Positions 37,601 through 46,600 of a stretch of DNA of 64,000 bases are shown piece by piece. The stretch comes from Numida meleagris (taxonomy: Eukaryota; Chordata; Aves; Galliformes; Numididae), in NCBI RefSeq assembly GCF_002078875.1, contig NC_034411.1:32196260-32260259 (forward strand), read 5' to 3'. The notes under the pieces were generated by a model that saw only the letters and a program-made list of their open reading frames with translations, was not told where the DNA came from and did not search any database. The first letter of the stretch is position 1, and each line of letters opens with the position of its first letter. The position numbers and the translations under genes are program-made.

Positions 37601-40600
37601 ATTTAGAGACAGGTTTCCATGGCAATTAAAAGCTTCATGTTAACACATTAACACATTAACACAGTTTTCCATCTCAGTGGGTCATACTGAAGTATGGCTG
37701 GTACAGGGCCACAGCAATTCACAGGGTGGGACTGGGAAAGGAAGGAGGGCAGAGAATTCCCACTGGTGGAGCAGCTGATGTCACCAAAGATTCATGAGCA
37801 CTTTTACTTTCTCAGTGCTGCTACAGTTCCCTAACACAATATCAAGGGAAGTTGTTTTTCAAATAAGGTACAAAGTCTCAAAGTCTTAACTATTCAAACT
37901 TACTCAAGTTCCCAGATATTTCTCAGAACTGGAAGCACTGTGATAACTCTTTGAATGAAGCCAAGATGTCAATCAGACTCTACAAGTTCTTCCTGCACTT
38001 TTATCTGAATGCATCTTGCCTTTGCATCCTGCCCGCAATTATGGTGTTTTGGTTCTGAAGTGATTCTCCATTAAAAATATCTGCACATTTTTTGCATGGC
38101 AAATTAAATTTGGCAAAATTAGCACTACAAAATCTTCATTATACATTTTTTGTCCAGTATTTCCTTCTGCGGCAGAAAGGCACATTACTCAGCCTTTGAC
38201 ATCAAAGCCAGTTCAATTCAAATCCTCAGAATTAAAACCAGTCCCAGAAGTGCGTGAGCTGTATGTATTCATTGCCAGTGGTATGTCTTTTTTCTGAAAC
38301 CTTATTAGTAGCAGCAGTTCCATCCCACTTGAATAAGAATAGTTTAATAGTCTGAGATCTGCAAATGTCAAGACACTTCTACAGCTGAGAAACACCTTCA
38401 AACACAACTGATTTCAGTAGGAATAGAGAATTGGCAGCACTGGATCCATAGTAACACACTGGTCTTTCTCATGTGCTTTCTACCAGGACAGCAGTCTGCA
38501 AACAGATCTACAAGGCACTGCAAACTTTGAAGGATGCAAAAAGCCACGAGTGATAATTACCTCTGGGTGCCTGGCTCAGTTAAACCCACTCACCTGTGAA
38601 TTGCAGCACTGCACACGCTGGAAAAAGAAGCATAAATGTCTGTGCCATAAACACGGTATTTTACATCTTGACATCCTGGAGGGCATTTTGCAATGAATTC
38701 TGGATTTATTATCTTCCCAGCCTTGACGTCGCAGTCAATCTGAGGTATGTCTGTGAGGGCAAAATCTTGGTAAAGTCAAGTCAGATTGAACGTTTTCATA
38801 GCTGAATGGTCTTGTCATAAAACAATGAGTAACTGAGTGAAAGGGATGCCCTCCTGTTGTGCTCTTACACCAGTACTTTTGTGATACACGTCTATGTCCT
38901 GTGCATCTACAGTGTAACACATGACAGGCCTTGTACCAAGGGCTGTGGCTGTAAGGATGGAATGAAGAAGTCTCAGGATATTTCTGACATTCAGTGCTTA
39001 TTTCTTTGATGGAGATATGTCTCTCTGCTGGAGAGAGAAAGAAATGTGGTTACCCAGGCTGTGGTTACCACTGGGAAAGAAGGAAGTAGGGGAAGAGGCA
39101 GCCATGAGTAGAGACCAGGAATGACCATGCACACAAGAGGCATGATGATTCCCAAGTCTCCCCTGTGCTCTTGGAATTCTGTGCCATCTATAAGCTAGGC
39201 TGCACCCACATCCCATTATCTTCCCTTTGAGTTTTAAAACTACTTGCTGGGTACAGTTTACTTTGCACAGGGGGTTAAGTGTAAGTCATCACCTCCCAGC
39301 CTATTTGTATTTTTACTAAATAACTAAATAGGGAAAATAGTCTGTGGAGAGAAATACTCTTATAGAGTAGGATGGAAAGTCCCAATGCATAAGACATATA
39401 CAGCCTCTCCCATGCTAAATAACTACATATGCTTTATGTTACAGCAGGTTCATTTCATATACTCTGGTCTCTTTCAAAAGCCTTATGATGACCCTTGTAT
39501 GGCGTGTGGGGACAACTGAAGATACATTTTAATACTGAAATACACAATATCCCCTTTATTCATTGAAGGTAGCACACATTTTAGTGATCTGATTTCAGTA
39601 GAATAATTTGTTACTTAATATATGTTTCCATTGACTCTGCAAAGAACTGCGAAGAGTTACCAGAATACCACTTCAGACATTTTTATGCATCAGTCTTCCT
39701 TGCTGTAAAGCAGCCAAGCATACTAATGGGATCACTTACATAGCTTAGCCTTCTTGGTCCTCTTTGTGGCTTCCTTAGCTGCATATGTACATGTAAGAAA
39801 TACACCTAGAACAAAGAAAACATAGTTTCAGGAAAAAGGTGGACTACCAGCATCAGTCACCTCAAGCTCCTCTGCAGGGGATTCCCCAAGTTTTAATCAA
39901 GTGGTTGAAAAAATGAAATAGGAATATTTAATGACACATCTAAGTTTCTGCTTGTTGGTTAACTTGTCCAGTGAAAATGAGGGAGATTTCTGAAGGGGAT
40001 TCAAGAACAATTGATCATGCATTAATCTGTGGAACTAACTGTCAAAAAATGTCATTGAGTCTAAGTGATCCAGAAAACAAAAAAAGGCCAACTGTTTCCA
40101 TGAATGGGGGAAACTGCAATTGGTGTGATAGAGATACCAGTAGATCAACATCTCTGTGCGTGAAGTAACTGGGAAGTCAGGGAGAGGAAAAGACTACTAG
40201 GAGAAAGAAAAGAGGACACATCTATAGCCATTTTGCTTTGGCACCTTCTTGGTCAGAGACAATTCTCTGTTCTTGTAGAACTCAGAGGAAAACAGGATGC
40301 TCCCACAATACAAAATTAATAGCTGATTTTTCTTTGTAGGGAATCTTTAAGTTACAGATGTTTTCAGCCCTGGTGGTACATCTGATGTAGACTGTGTCTA
40401 GTTATGGTCAGGCACTTAGAGATCTCTTCAAGAAATTAGTATTATGTATTTCTATGCAAAAATCAGAAGATCTGGGTAGCCCATTTCTGAAAAGCTGTGC
40501 CAAGGCTTTCTCCACCAGCAGCCAGGACAGGGGAGTACAAACGTACTAACTACTAATTGCAGCACATCAGCTGTACTTACCAAAGAAGGTTGCAATGACT

Positions 40601-40611
40601 GAGGCCTTCAT
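10424..40611 (-). CDS. VIT: Vitrin, secreted LCCL/VWA extracellular-matrix protein (whole gene, 16 coding exons)
   Basis: Joined coding exons: 40611-40581, 39805-39740, 38750-38594, 36562-36429, 32599-32522, 29789-29709, 28351-28145, 27466-27416, 23182-23144, 22226-22164, 16667-16605, 14543-14396, 13567-13464, 13361-13135, 11736-11223, 10602-10424. They total 2142 nt, with every junction in phase and no internal stop (713 residues). Domains: signal peptide 1-19; basic stretch 21-31; LCCL about 37-128 with C39, C55, C59, C79; Thr/Pro-rich linker about 130-323; VWA1 about 325-480; Cys-containing connector 484-525; VWA2 about 529-705. Cochlin is the paralogue with the same architecture, but the VWA2 and C-terminal residues match vitrin. 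Family knowledge: vitrin is a matrix protein first found in vitreous, implicated in cell adhesion and neural-tube midline growth; chick akhirin belongs to this family. It stands convergent to the gene at the left edge. Identity is near certain; the exact linker exon set could vary by isoform. Confidence 0.95.
10603..11222 (-). other. VIT: VIT intron 15, with an AAAAC simple repeat
   Basis: 620 bp between exons 15 and 16, GT-AG. It contains an (AAAAC)n-like tract at about 10738-10766 on the plus strand. No further exon or conserved block is visible. Confidence 0.85.
11223..11736 (-). CDS. VIT: VIT coding exon 15: connector and most of VWA2
   Basis: 514 bp, acceptor TGTTTTGCAG, donor GTAAGT; largest coding exon. 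It opens with [10 protein letters not shown] and the cysteine cluster C514, C521, C525 ([12 protein letters not shown]) joining the VWA domains. VWA2 then carries a full MIDAS set: D536/S538/S540 in [10 protein letters not shown], the Thr region in GGTSTGAA (T607/T609), and D637 in [11 protein letters not shown]. One N-glycosylation sequon is visible at N555 (NIT). Human-like residues through the exon make vitrin, not cochlin, the clear match. Confidence 0.98.
11737..13134 (-). other. VIT: VIT intron 14
   Basis: 1398 bp between the VWA1 and VWA2 exons, a phase-0 intron at the domain boundary. It holds a T-run near 12780-12791 and nothing I recognise as coding. Confidence 0.85.
13135..13361 (-). 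CDS. VIT: VIT coding exon 14: VWA1 C-terminal half
   Basis: 227 bp, acceptor TTCATTTCAG, donor GTACTT. Encodes about residues 408-483, including [40 protein letters not shown] and [16 protein letters not shown] Asp is D438 in VMVDGWPTD. Very close to the human protein. Ends at a codon boundary (VDK|AVCR). Confidence 0.97.
13464..13567 (-). CDS. VIT: VIT coding exon 13: VWA1 middle
   Basis: 104 bp, acceptor TCTGCCAG, donor GTAGGT. Encodes about residues 373-407: [20 protein letters not shown] then [14 protein letters not shown]. The segment where VWA domains usually carry the MIDAS Thr reads GGLSNVG, as in human vitrin, so VWA1 lacks the canonical Thr. Intron 13 that follows is only 102 bp. 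Confidence 0.95.
13568..14395 (-). other. VIT: VIT intron 12, carrying a CR1 fragment
   Basis: 828 bp between VWA1 exons. About 250 bp of it is a CR1 3' fragment in the same orientation as the gene; the remainder is unremarkable. Confidence 0.85.
13676..13921 (-). mobile_element. CR1-type LINE, 3' fragment, sense to VIT
   Basis: Read on the minus strand it shows the CR1 3' signature: GGTTGGATATTAGGATGCAT, CAGAAAGAGTGGTGAGGCAC, TGGCACAGGCTGCCCAGGGA and GAGGTGTTCAAGAAC, ending near the CR1 tail CAATTCTGTGATTC. It is 5'-truncated as most copies are, has no intact reverse transcriptase, and is moderately diverged. Confidence 0.85.
14396..14543 (-). CDS. VIT: VIT coding exon 12: start of VWA1, first metal-site motif
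   Basis: 148 bp, acceptor TCTCCTCAG, donor GTAAGG. Encodes about residues 324-373: [20 protein letters not shown], then [20 protein letters not shown] and PLMGIVQYG. It contains the MIDAS DxSxS motif as D334-G-S336-W-S338. Human has Thr where this gene has Trp337, a non-coordinating position. Confidence 0.96.
14544..16604 (-). other. VIT: VIT intron 11
   Basis: 2061 bp between the linker end and VWA1. A GC-richer plus-strand open stretch (about 15836-16534) has no recognisable domain or splice support and is treated as chance. No repeat family recognised. Confidence 0.8.
16605..16667 (-). CDS. VIT: VIT coding exon 11: end of linker
   Basis: 63 bp, phase 1-1, acceptor ATCTCTCCAG, donor GTACGT. 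Encodes [20 protein letters not shown], aligning with human LVPKEELSTQSLEPVSLGDP. The polypyrimidine tract of its acceptor is a CTCTC-type simple repeat (minus-strand reading of the GGAGA repeat at 16681-16696). Confidence 0.92.
16681..16696. repeat. GGAGA simple repeat forming the exon 11 pyrimidine tract
   Basis: GGAGA occurs three times in tandem on the plus strand, flanked by GAGATAGA. Read on the minus strand it is a CTCTC run directly before the ATCTCTCCAG acceptor of exon 11. Confidence 0.8.
19123..19167 (-). CDS. VIT: Candidate VIT cassette exon (45 bp) in intron 10
   Basis: Acceptor TGAAAGCAG after a CTTTTCTTTC tract, donor GCAG|GTAAAT. The length is a multiple of three and the exon is open in the required phase 1-1, giving [14 protein letters not shown] plus split codons at both ends. 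Inserting it between exons 10 and 11 keeps the frame and makes 728 residues. I cannot align it confidently with human vitrin, so it is not in the main model. Confidence 0.4.
22164..22226 (-). CDS. VIT: VIT coding exon 10: linker exon
   Basis: 63 bp, phase 1-1, long CT-rich tract then GTGCAG acceptor, donor GTGAGC. Encodes [20 protein letters not shown] then LG, aligning with human GIQRQDPSGAAFQKPVGADV. It is followed by the 5.5-kb intron that contains the alternative-exon candidates described in the findings. Confidence 0.88.
22357..22418. repeat. A/C-rich low-complexity tract
   Basis: A-run, then ACC repeats, a ten-base A-run, then CAAA-type repeats on the plus strand. Low-complexity DNA within VIT intron 9, about 160 bp before the CR1 copy. 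Confidence 0.75.
22578..22755 (+). mobile_element. CR1-type LINE, 3' fragment, antisense to VIT
   Basis: It shows CCATCCCTGGAGGCATTTGA, CTGATCTAGTTGGGTGGCAA, GGCAGGGGGTTGGAACTGG and TTTAAGGTCCCTTCTAACCC, ending in TGTGATTCAGTGATTC, the short direct-repeat tail typical of CR1. About 180 bp, no coding capacity. It is the least diverged of the three copies. Confidence 0.9.
23144..23182 (-). CDS. VIT: VIT coding exon 9: 39-bp microexon-like linker exon
   Basis: 39 bp, phase 1-1, acceptor GTCCACTCAG, donor GTACGTAT. Encodes [13 protein letters not shown] and the first base of Gly. SQGRGLNTG lines up with human SQNRPRADPG, and the next exon continues with IQRQEP against human IQRQDP, so order and frame are supported despite the small size. 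Confidence 0.78.
23183..27415 (-). other. VIT: VIT intron 8
   Basis: 4233 bp. It contains a TTTC/TTCC microsatellite (25741-25772) and several isolated consensus-like donors (near 24185 and 26357) that lack compatible acceptors or phase. No repeat family or coding block recognised. Confidence 0.8.
25741..25772. repeat. TTTC/TTCC pyrimidine microsatellite
   Basis: About 32 bp of TTTC and TTCC units ending in a T-run on the plus strand, in VIT intron 8. Confidence 0.8.
27416..27466 (-). CDS. VIT: VIT coding exon 8: small Ser/Ala linker exon
   Basis: 51 bp, phase 1-1, acceptor TTATTTTTAG, donor GTAAGTAC. Encodes [17 protein letters not shown] and one base of an Arg codon. Weak similarity to the human WSTATYTSSQ region. 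Consensus splice sites and phase are the main support. Confidence 0.75.
27467..28144 (-). other. VIT: VIT intron 7
   Basis: 678 bp, AT-rich, GT-AG, between linker exons 7 and 8. Nothing further recognised. Confidence 0.85.
28145..28351 (-). CDS. VIT: VIT coding exon 7: Thr/Pro-rich mucin-like linker
   Basis: 207 bp, phase 1-1, acceptor TTCCTACAG, donor GTCAGT. Encodes about residues 183-251; the N-terminal [13 protein letters not shown] aligns with human ETTKAYQRPPIP. The centre is dense in Thr, Pro and Ser (for example [10 protein letters not shown] and [10 protein letters not shown]), a likely O-glycosylated extended spacer, and the C-terminal end is basic ([11 protein letters not shown]). 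The ACA/ACC codon runs give the plus strand a GTTGTTG-rich look. The centre diverges from human, as expected for low-complexity spacer. Confidence 0.88.
28352..29708 (-). other. VIT: VIT intron 6
   Basis: 1357 bp between exon 6 and the Thr-rich exon 7. No repeat or additional exon recognised. Confidence 0.8.
29709..29789 (-). CDS. VIT: VIT coding exon 6: Lys/Ser-rich linker cassette
   Basis: 81 bp, phase 1-1, acceptor TTTGCTTCAG, donor GTAGGG. Encodes about residues 156-182: [20 protein letters not shown] then SGKASEQ. No equivalent is present in the human protein as I remember it, where exon 5 residues run straight into the exon 7 equivalent. Support is splice sites, exact phase, no stop, and a charged, disordered composition suited to the linker. 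It may be alternatively included or lineage-restricted. Confidence 0.7.
29790..32521 (-). other. VIT: VIT intron 5 (GC-AG type)
   Basis: 2732 bp starting GCAAGTAA and ending TTTGCTTCAG. Contents are AT-rich with a T-run near 30414-30425. If exon 6 is skipped this intron extends to 28352 and still uses the same GC donor. Confidence 0.8.
32522..32599 (-). CDS. VIT: VIT coding exon 5: linker start, GC splice donor
   Basis: 78 bp, phase 1-1. Encodes [20 protein letters not shown] and STAVKP, aligning closely with the human KPKKGVTYPSALTYSSSKS segment. The acceptor follows a poly-T tract (TTTGTAG). The donor reads CCAG|GCAAGTAA, a GC-AG intron with an otherwise ideal donor. A GT donor 4 nt further on would end in phase 2 and clash with both possible following exons, so the GC site is required. 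Confidence 0.9.
32600..36428 (-). other. VIT: VIT intron 4
   Basis: 3829 bp between the LCCL domain and the linker. AT-rich; an isolated donor-like site near 35047 has no usable acceptor. No known repeat recognised. Confidence 0.8.
36429..36562 (-). CDS. VIT: VIT coding exon 4: second half of LCCL domain
   Basis: 134 bp, acceptor CCCCTTGCAG, donor GTACCG. Encodes about residues 85-129, with [27 protein letters not shown] and [14 protein letters not shown], the C-terminal LCCL strands. A split Ser codon (AG|T) joins exon 3. Ends phase 1 and starts the run of phase-1 introns that frames the linker. The local sequence is GC-richer than the flanking introns. Confidence 0.95.
36563..38593 (-). 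other. VIT: VIT intron 3, with an octamer tandem repeat
   Basis: 2031 bp inside the LCCL domain. It contains three exact tandem copies of TTAACACA at 37640-37663. Nothing else recognised. Confidence 0.85.
37640..37663. repeat. Tandem octamer TTAACACA, three copies
   Basis: Three perfect adjacent copies. Short, in intron 3 of VIT, with no evident function. Confidence 0.85.
38594..38750 (-). CDS. VIT: VIT coding exon 3: first half of LCCL domain
   Basis: 157 bp, acceptor CCTCACAG, donor GTGAGT. Encodes residues about 33-84, including [21 protein letters not shown] and [18 protein letters not shown]. These carry the four LCCL cysteines C39, C55, C59 and C79 and the domain's conserved YGTxxYxxxSxVCxAAxHxG core. 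Close to human vitrin throughout, which fixes the frame without ambiguity. Confidence 0.95.
38751..39739 (-). other. VIT: VIT intron 2
   Basis: 989 bp between the basic N-terminal segment and the LCCL domain, GT-AG. Nothing else recognised. Confidence 0.85.
39740..39805 (-). CDS. VIT: VIT coding exon 2: rest of signal peptide, basic segment
   Basis: 66 bp, phase 1-1, acceptor TTCTAG, donor GTAAGTGA. Encodes [20 protein letters not shown] and the next two residues. The hydrophobic core (VIATFFGVFLT across exons 1-2) followed by TYA-A is a typical signal-peptide cleavage context, after about residue 19. The mature N terminus is strongly basic (KEATKRTKK), which could aid binding to acidic glycosaminoglycans; that role is inference. 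Confidence 0.85.
39806..40580 (-). other. VIT: VIT intron 1 (first intron after the start codon)
   Basis: 775 bp splitting the signal peptide, GT-AG. No repeats or further exons recognised. Confidence 0.85.
40581..40611 (-). CDS. VIT: VIT coding exon 1: start codon and signal-peptide start
   Basis: Encodes residues 1-10 ([10 protein letters not shown]), ending one base into a Gly codon before donor GTAAGTAC. The ATG has A at -3, a good initiation context, and the MKASVI start matches an internal segment of human vitrin. A strong acceptor (pyrimidine run then CAG) ends at 40647, so the genomic exon probably runs 40581-40646 and carries 35 nt before the ATG. Those 35 nt are open in frame, so translation could begin in an unseen upstream exon, as the few residues before MKAS in human suggest. 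Confidence 0.85.
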
Positions 40612-40646
40612 GGTGACTGAAGCAAAGTCTGGATCAGTAAGGAGCA
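40612..40646 (-). other. VIT: VIT 5' leader piece in exon 1, preceded by a splice acceptor
   Basis: 35 nt between the acceptor (TTTTCCTTTTCAG at 40659-40647) and the ATG. The acceptor is strong and is followed by no in-frame stop, so a further upstream leader or coding exon is expected to the right. I could not identify that exon or a promoter. Confidence 0.55.
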
Positions 40647-40659
40647 CTGAAAAGGAAAA

Positions 40660-43600
40660 CATGAGTACATCAGGATGCTGATAGAGGTGTTGTAGATGAT
40701 ATTGGAATGGTAAGGGAAGAGGGAGTGTGCAGCATTCATCAACCTATCACAGTCCTCATGTCTTGTGCACTTTTCTCCTGGGCTGTGTTTGCTTTGCAGA
40801 GCAGCTGATATCCCCAGAGATCATGCTAGGGCTCTAGAACAACCAAGGACTTATTTTCTACTTCTGTCAAACTTTGACTTCTACCTCAGCAAAACTAAGG
40901 TTTCATTGGTTTCAAGGTTTATTTCTGAAGCCAGTGGTAGCAGAGGACATGACAGATATGGACATGCAGTTGTTGAAGTTAATTCACTAGTTTTCTAGGG
41001 AGTGCTCACAGATTTGCACATTCAACTGCATCCTGTAATCTCAAAAATGTAAGGGGAACATAAGTTTCAAGCTCACTCTTGAAGCAAGTTGCATGAAGTA
41101 TCTTGCAATCATGCCATTGACTGTGAGACAAATTATTGATTTCTTCCCTTTACTGAGGATGTGTGTGTGTACAAGCCTGAGATTAAGAAGACATCAGCCC
41201 ATCTGGGTGGCATTTTTTTCTGGGTCTGCTTATATGGTTCCTGACTCCTGCCATCCCTGAAGCTCTTGGCCAGCCTACAAGACTACAAACTAATCACAGG
41301 AATCCTTCTTCTCCTGAGCATTCCCTCTATTTTAAACAAGTCATATGAGGAAATAAAAAGGAAGATGAAACCATCACAATATATGTTGATTAATTCCTCA
41401 CCTGTAGGAAAAAGTGTTCATTATTCGGTGATTGTTGGGGAAGTGCTAAGCTGGGTGCTCATAATTAATGATCATTAAAATAAAGCAAAATGTCTGATAT
41501 ATATCAGAGTAAAAAGTCTGAGAGTGAGAAAATATTTGTGTGAATTAGAGGAAAACCTCTAGGGTTAAAATTAAGTTGATGTTCAAAGAAATTGATAACA
41601 TGCTTACAAATGCCAAGTTTTGCACTAAAGCCAAAATTATCTTGATGTCAAAGAAGAAAACACGCAGGGTATTAAAGCTGGAGATGATCATGAAAAGCAA
41701 GTTATCTGCCTCCTTGAAGATGAGATAGTGGCAGATTCCACTCAGAGATTTGCGTACTCAGACCAAGGCTTTGTCTGTCTCAGGAAGGAAAGTTAGAATG
41801 ACAGTAGAAATATGGGAGACAGGGAGAGAAATATGCAGTCTGTCTTCACAGGCAATGTTTCCATATTTTTCATCTTAATGGGTCGTCTTTTTTAGGGCAA
41901 GTCACATGATTTTTGAGCGAGAATGAAAAAACAGCATGCGAGACTAAACTGGGTTCAGCCAGATGTAGACTTTTATAATTGTCAACAGTTTACGGACAAT
42001 AATTTATAACCATTTTTATACATGCCAGCTACATCTCTGATTTCTACTTCTGTACTGTGGTCAGGGTCCTCAGACCTTGGGCTATCACGTGTGGGAAAGC
42101 ACAGGGGGATTTACATTGCAGGGCAGTTAGCGCCTGCCTTAGGGCTCCAGGGGAATCTGGTTGCAGTCATGGTATTTGGGGCCCAGGCATCACCTGTTGT
42201 AGGTCCTGGAGATACTGTGTGCTAGTATGGCATCCGCTACTACAGAATCTTAAAGAGAGGAAAAGTGTGGAGTAAAATGGTGATGTTTTGTTTCTCTGGA
42301 AATGAAAGGGAAGCTAGGGCTCTGATCCTGCAAATGGACCTGTGCGTGCAACAGGTTCTGTAGTCCTTGGAGATCCAATGGCAGATTTGGGGATGTTTTA
42401 TATGCAGAAGATCAAAAATGACACTTTGCTGTTAAAGCAGAGATAATGTCCTTTTATAAATTTACAACATTAATAGAGCCCATTGAAACAAAACTCGAAG
42501 TTTCTGCTTGGAGTTAGACTATACTATGAGTTTTACTGAGATTACTCCTATTTTACTGTTGTGAGTCTCACTATTATGATTTTTCTTACTCTATTTCTTT
42601 TCAAACCTAAAATAAGCCCTTCATGCATGCAACTGTCAACCTGTCTGTGAAAGACAGAGGTTTACACAACAAAGCTATCATATGGTTTTACTCACTAAGC
42701 ACACAGAAAGAGTCCAATTCACCTGATTTTCTTTCTTTTCTTCTGAAGTGAGATGTGCTTCATGTAGGTCTTGTATTGATCTTCCCTTTTGCTTCCAGAT
42801 GTTATTTTTGTTTTGAAGATTATTTGAACCTTATATCTTTCAAATATGCACTATATGTAATCCAGTCCACCCTCTGAGAAATAAATGATCACAGAGTCCT
42901 CCACTGAGGTTACCACAAATGTAACATCAAGTGGCTACATGAATTTCCACGTCATCCTTCTGCTGTTCTTTTCCTGATGACTCCCTACTATTGAAGTACA
43001 CCTGGCCAAACCACCTGTCTTCCAGAAATGTGATGCAAGGGGCCACATGGATATGTAACAAAATAATCCACACTGTAATTAACGTTACGAAAGCCAAAAT
43101 GAGAAATCTTGTGTGTAAGAGGAGTGTGTCTGTTATGGCTCCATAGCCATGACAAATTCCACCCAAATCTCAGATGGTCAGCAAAACAGGGGAAGGAGCC
43201 ACTTATCCTAAGCCTGCCATTTTATTCTCTGAGCTATGTTGTCTCTGGTGTAAATTGGATTTTACATATTTTCATTTTTCCAGCTTCATGAAATTCCTGT
43301 CACACACTGAAAATGGAAAAAAAAAAAGTTCTAATGCCCAGAGCCCTGTTTTTGTTTGATACGTCCATTTGCTGTGGATCCTTTCACCCCCAGCACTGAG
43401 ATGTTAAGGTCCCTTTTGAGTTTATGTCTCATTAGTGAACCAAAACAATGGATGATCTGGATGATATTTTGGAAGCCCTGATTCACTGGCATCTTCCATT
43501 GCTTTTCTGTGACTCTCTTCATGATTGATAATGCCAGCTATGCTTAGCAGATTTCCATTAATTATTTGCAGGCAGCAAGTGACCATTTAGCATTAAATCT

Positions 43601-46600
43601 CCTTTGTCTGAGTAGATTTCCTCATGTGCATCCTCTCAATTGCTATAACATACATTATTCCTATACCAGGAAAGCAGTGTATATGCATTATATTAATGTT
43701 GCTAAAATCCCAGTTAAATCAAGCACAAATCCAGCAAGAAGCATGTCCTTCAGTTTTTCCAAGTTTGAGTACTATCCTAACCTTTTGAAATCAGATTTCT
43801 ATTTGAAAAAATGTTGATTCCTCTTTCTCTACCACAAATATTTGAAAAAGCTTGAATGCCAGGGAAAAGACAGAATTAGCAAGCCAGTATTCCAGCACAT
43901 GAAGTCAGACTTTTACACTGACCTTTTATTATATCAGCTTGGCTTTTATAAAGCTCTCCAAGAGAGCTGCTACATGAAAGAACCTCTACAAACAGACAGA
44001 TGGTTTTTTATCACTATAAACTGTCAATGCACAGAAAACTATACATTTGATGATGGAATTGGAGGTTTTAAGTAAGTCCTTGATACTTGGTGTAAGGCAA
44101 TGCTGTCCGTCACATGTGCAAACACAAATTCTTTGCTGGTGTCACGTGCTTTGTCTCTGCAGGCGTAAGCAGTTTATTTCCTGTAATCTCCTGTGCTGCA
44201 GAAATTAATTTCTGTACTCTCTTTGTACCACAATAGTGTGTGTTATTGTTCTCCTTCTCAAGGAGCTGTAATATAGCAGCAGCACTGGTGCTGTTAAAAA
44301 AAATAGAAGTGGGCTTTGTTTGAAAGCTATTCAAACAAGTAACTTGGAGTTAACAGAGCTATCTTTAAGCACTGTGGGTTGAGTTAAATATGTGCTCTTT
44401 ACAGGAAAATCAAGTGGGTTTGGTGTAGGTGCACTGTACACTGGTTCAGATAAACAAGAGCTGATCATCATCTTATAGGATAAAAAATTTTAGATTTTTT
44501 TAATTTCTTTTTTTTAATTATGTTTCACTCTTTCTTTGTTTCATGCTCATATTCTATCCCCTAGCTCACCAGTATAATAGCTGTGTGTTTTGGTGAAAAC
44601 TAGGTAAATGGGCTAATACCTGCAATTTTGTTTCCCTTCCTTTCTTCTCTGAGGGAAATAACAGTGTAAACGCAGTGCATTGAGTTGCTCTGATAATCTG
44701 CCATTAAAAAAAAAAAATCAAAATGATTGTTTATTTTAAAAAAGCAGGTATGAGTTGTACTGAAAAAGCAAAGTTGATAATTATATTTGATTCCAGAAGC
44801 TTAGATTGCCCTGCAAACTACTGCTGGATGCATTTCTGAGCCTGTGGACAGCTTGCTCTTTTACCTTTAAGTGTCTCTGTGTAACATGCACAGCTAGCAT
44901 AGGATTACAGGCAGGGCTATTCATTTTGAGTAAAAAGCCTTTAGTACATAAGCAGTAGCTGCAGACTCTTTGTCATCCCCTTCTGTAGCCACATGAAACT
45001 CAAGGTGATCTACAGTGGTCCTCCCCACCATGGGTCATCACATCTTCATAGCAGGGTGGTGTTTGCTGCTGTTCTTGCGTGGTGTTCAGGCCTTTTGCTT
45101 CAGAGATGGGAGTAGGGGCTTGGACACTGCTCTGTTGCCTGAAGATGTGCTGGTTTCCCCCATGTTGTTATAGGAAGGTAGGTGTTGGGTCTGTTTTTCA
45201 CAGTAATTCAGCTGACTGGCTTGTGGCTGTGTGGGATTCTAAGAGCTGTGAAGGTGCCAAAGGAGCCTTGCTGCAGCTGTGTGGCCGGGACATTCACGGG
45301 GGAGGACGATGTAGGGTGCTGGGACCTTCCCTTCCCCAGAGGCTCTGCTTCTGCTCTGCTCCCAGGAAAGCAAGCAGGGAAGCACCAAGTCAGGCCCCTT
45401 CAAAAAGACTTGTTGTCTTTTTGATCCATATTTCTAGTACTGCTGGTTATGAAGGGTCCTGCTTCATAGAAGAGAATGGGGAATATCCCAGTCTTTCATG
45501 ATCTGGAGCATGATGATGGGGATCTATTTGGTGATAGAAATGTGGGCTGAAACTCTCTGAGGTTGCAGGGAGCCCTGAATACAGTTCTTCCTGATCAAGG
45601 GTTGTCACCACTTGCCTCTCATTATAGATGCTTTGACTGACTGCTGTGTTGTGCTTTAAATGGTGCCTGCTCTGCTCTATGAGGTCCCCATCTTAGAAGA
45701 GAGATAGTGGGGCTGCTGGCACGCAGTACCCAGTGGGTTGCTGCAGTCAGATGTCCCAGTGCTATCTAAGTTGCACTTCAGACACACAAATCCATTTTTA
45801 TTTTCTTTCACAGCCACTTCAAGAAATGTTTATGTGCAGATTTTCAAGGAGAATTTAGTATGAAATAGTCCCAGTCAGGCAGGTAAAATGAAAAGATGCT
45901 ATACCCAGCAATTTACAGCCAAATAAAAACACCCAAGCAGCCCTGTGCTATTCATTTTATATTCATGCAAAGACCTGAAATTAAACCAATGTAAGGTTGA
46001 AGTAACGGTGATGAATGCTTTCTCTGCTTTCCACAGAGCTCTTTCAGAAGAAGGTAATTTATTTAAAACTATAGTGTGATTTAATTTGCGAGACCTTTCT
46101 CAAGCCTAAATAAAGCTGTAGTGATTATACTTTCTCATAGTGATAACCACCAATTACACTGGTCTGACCTGTCCCTCCCAGCACAGGAAGAAACACATTT
46201 AGGATATCTCACCCACTCACAGAGAAAGCGTAACTTGGAATATCGAGACAACTATTTCTATGAGGGTCATTATACTGTGCTTTCCTGTTTTCTGCTAAAT
46301 CATCATATGTTATTTTTTTTCATTTCGATGCTTAGCTTTCCTGGTTCATTGGGAATTGCTGTTACATGCAACCTGTGAACCCCTGTCCAGACAAGTTCCT
46401 TTGACTGTCTGTCCGTCTCTCACAGCTCTTATGTGTCCCCATTTCTCTTAGGCTTGAGCCCTTTTCCCTCTGCGCACTGGAACTTGCTCACTGTTGGAGG
46501 CAACCTCTTTCCCTTTCCAAATGTAATGACTTCTGCTTAACACCAGCCAGGCTCCAGCCAGGTTCCTTGTACTGCTGTGTTCCCAAGAAACTGAGAGCAA

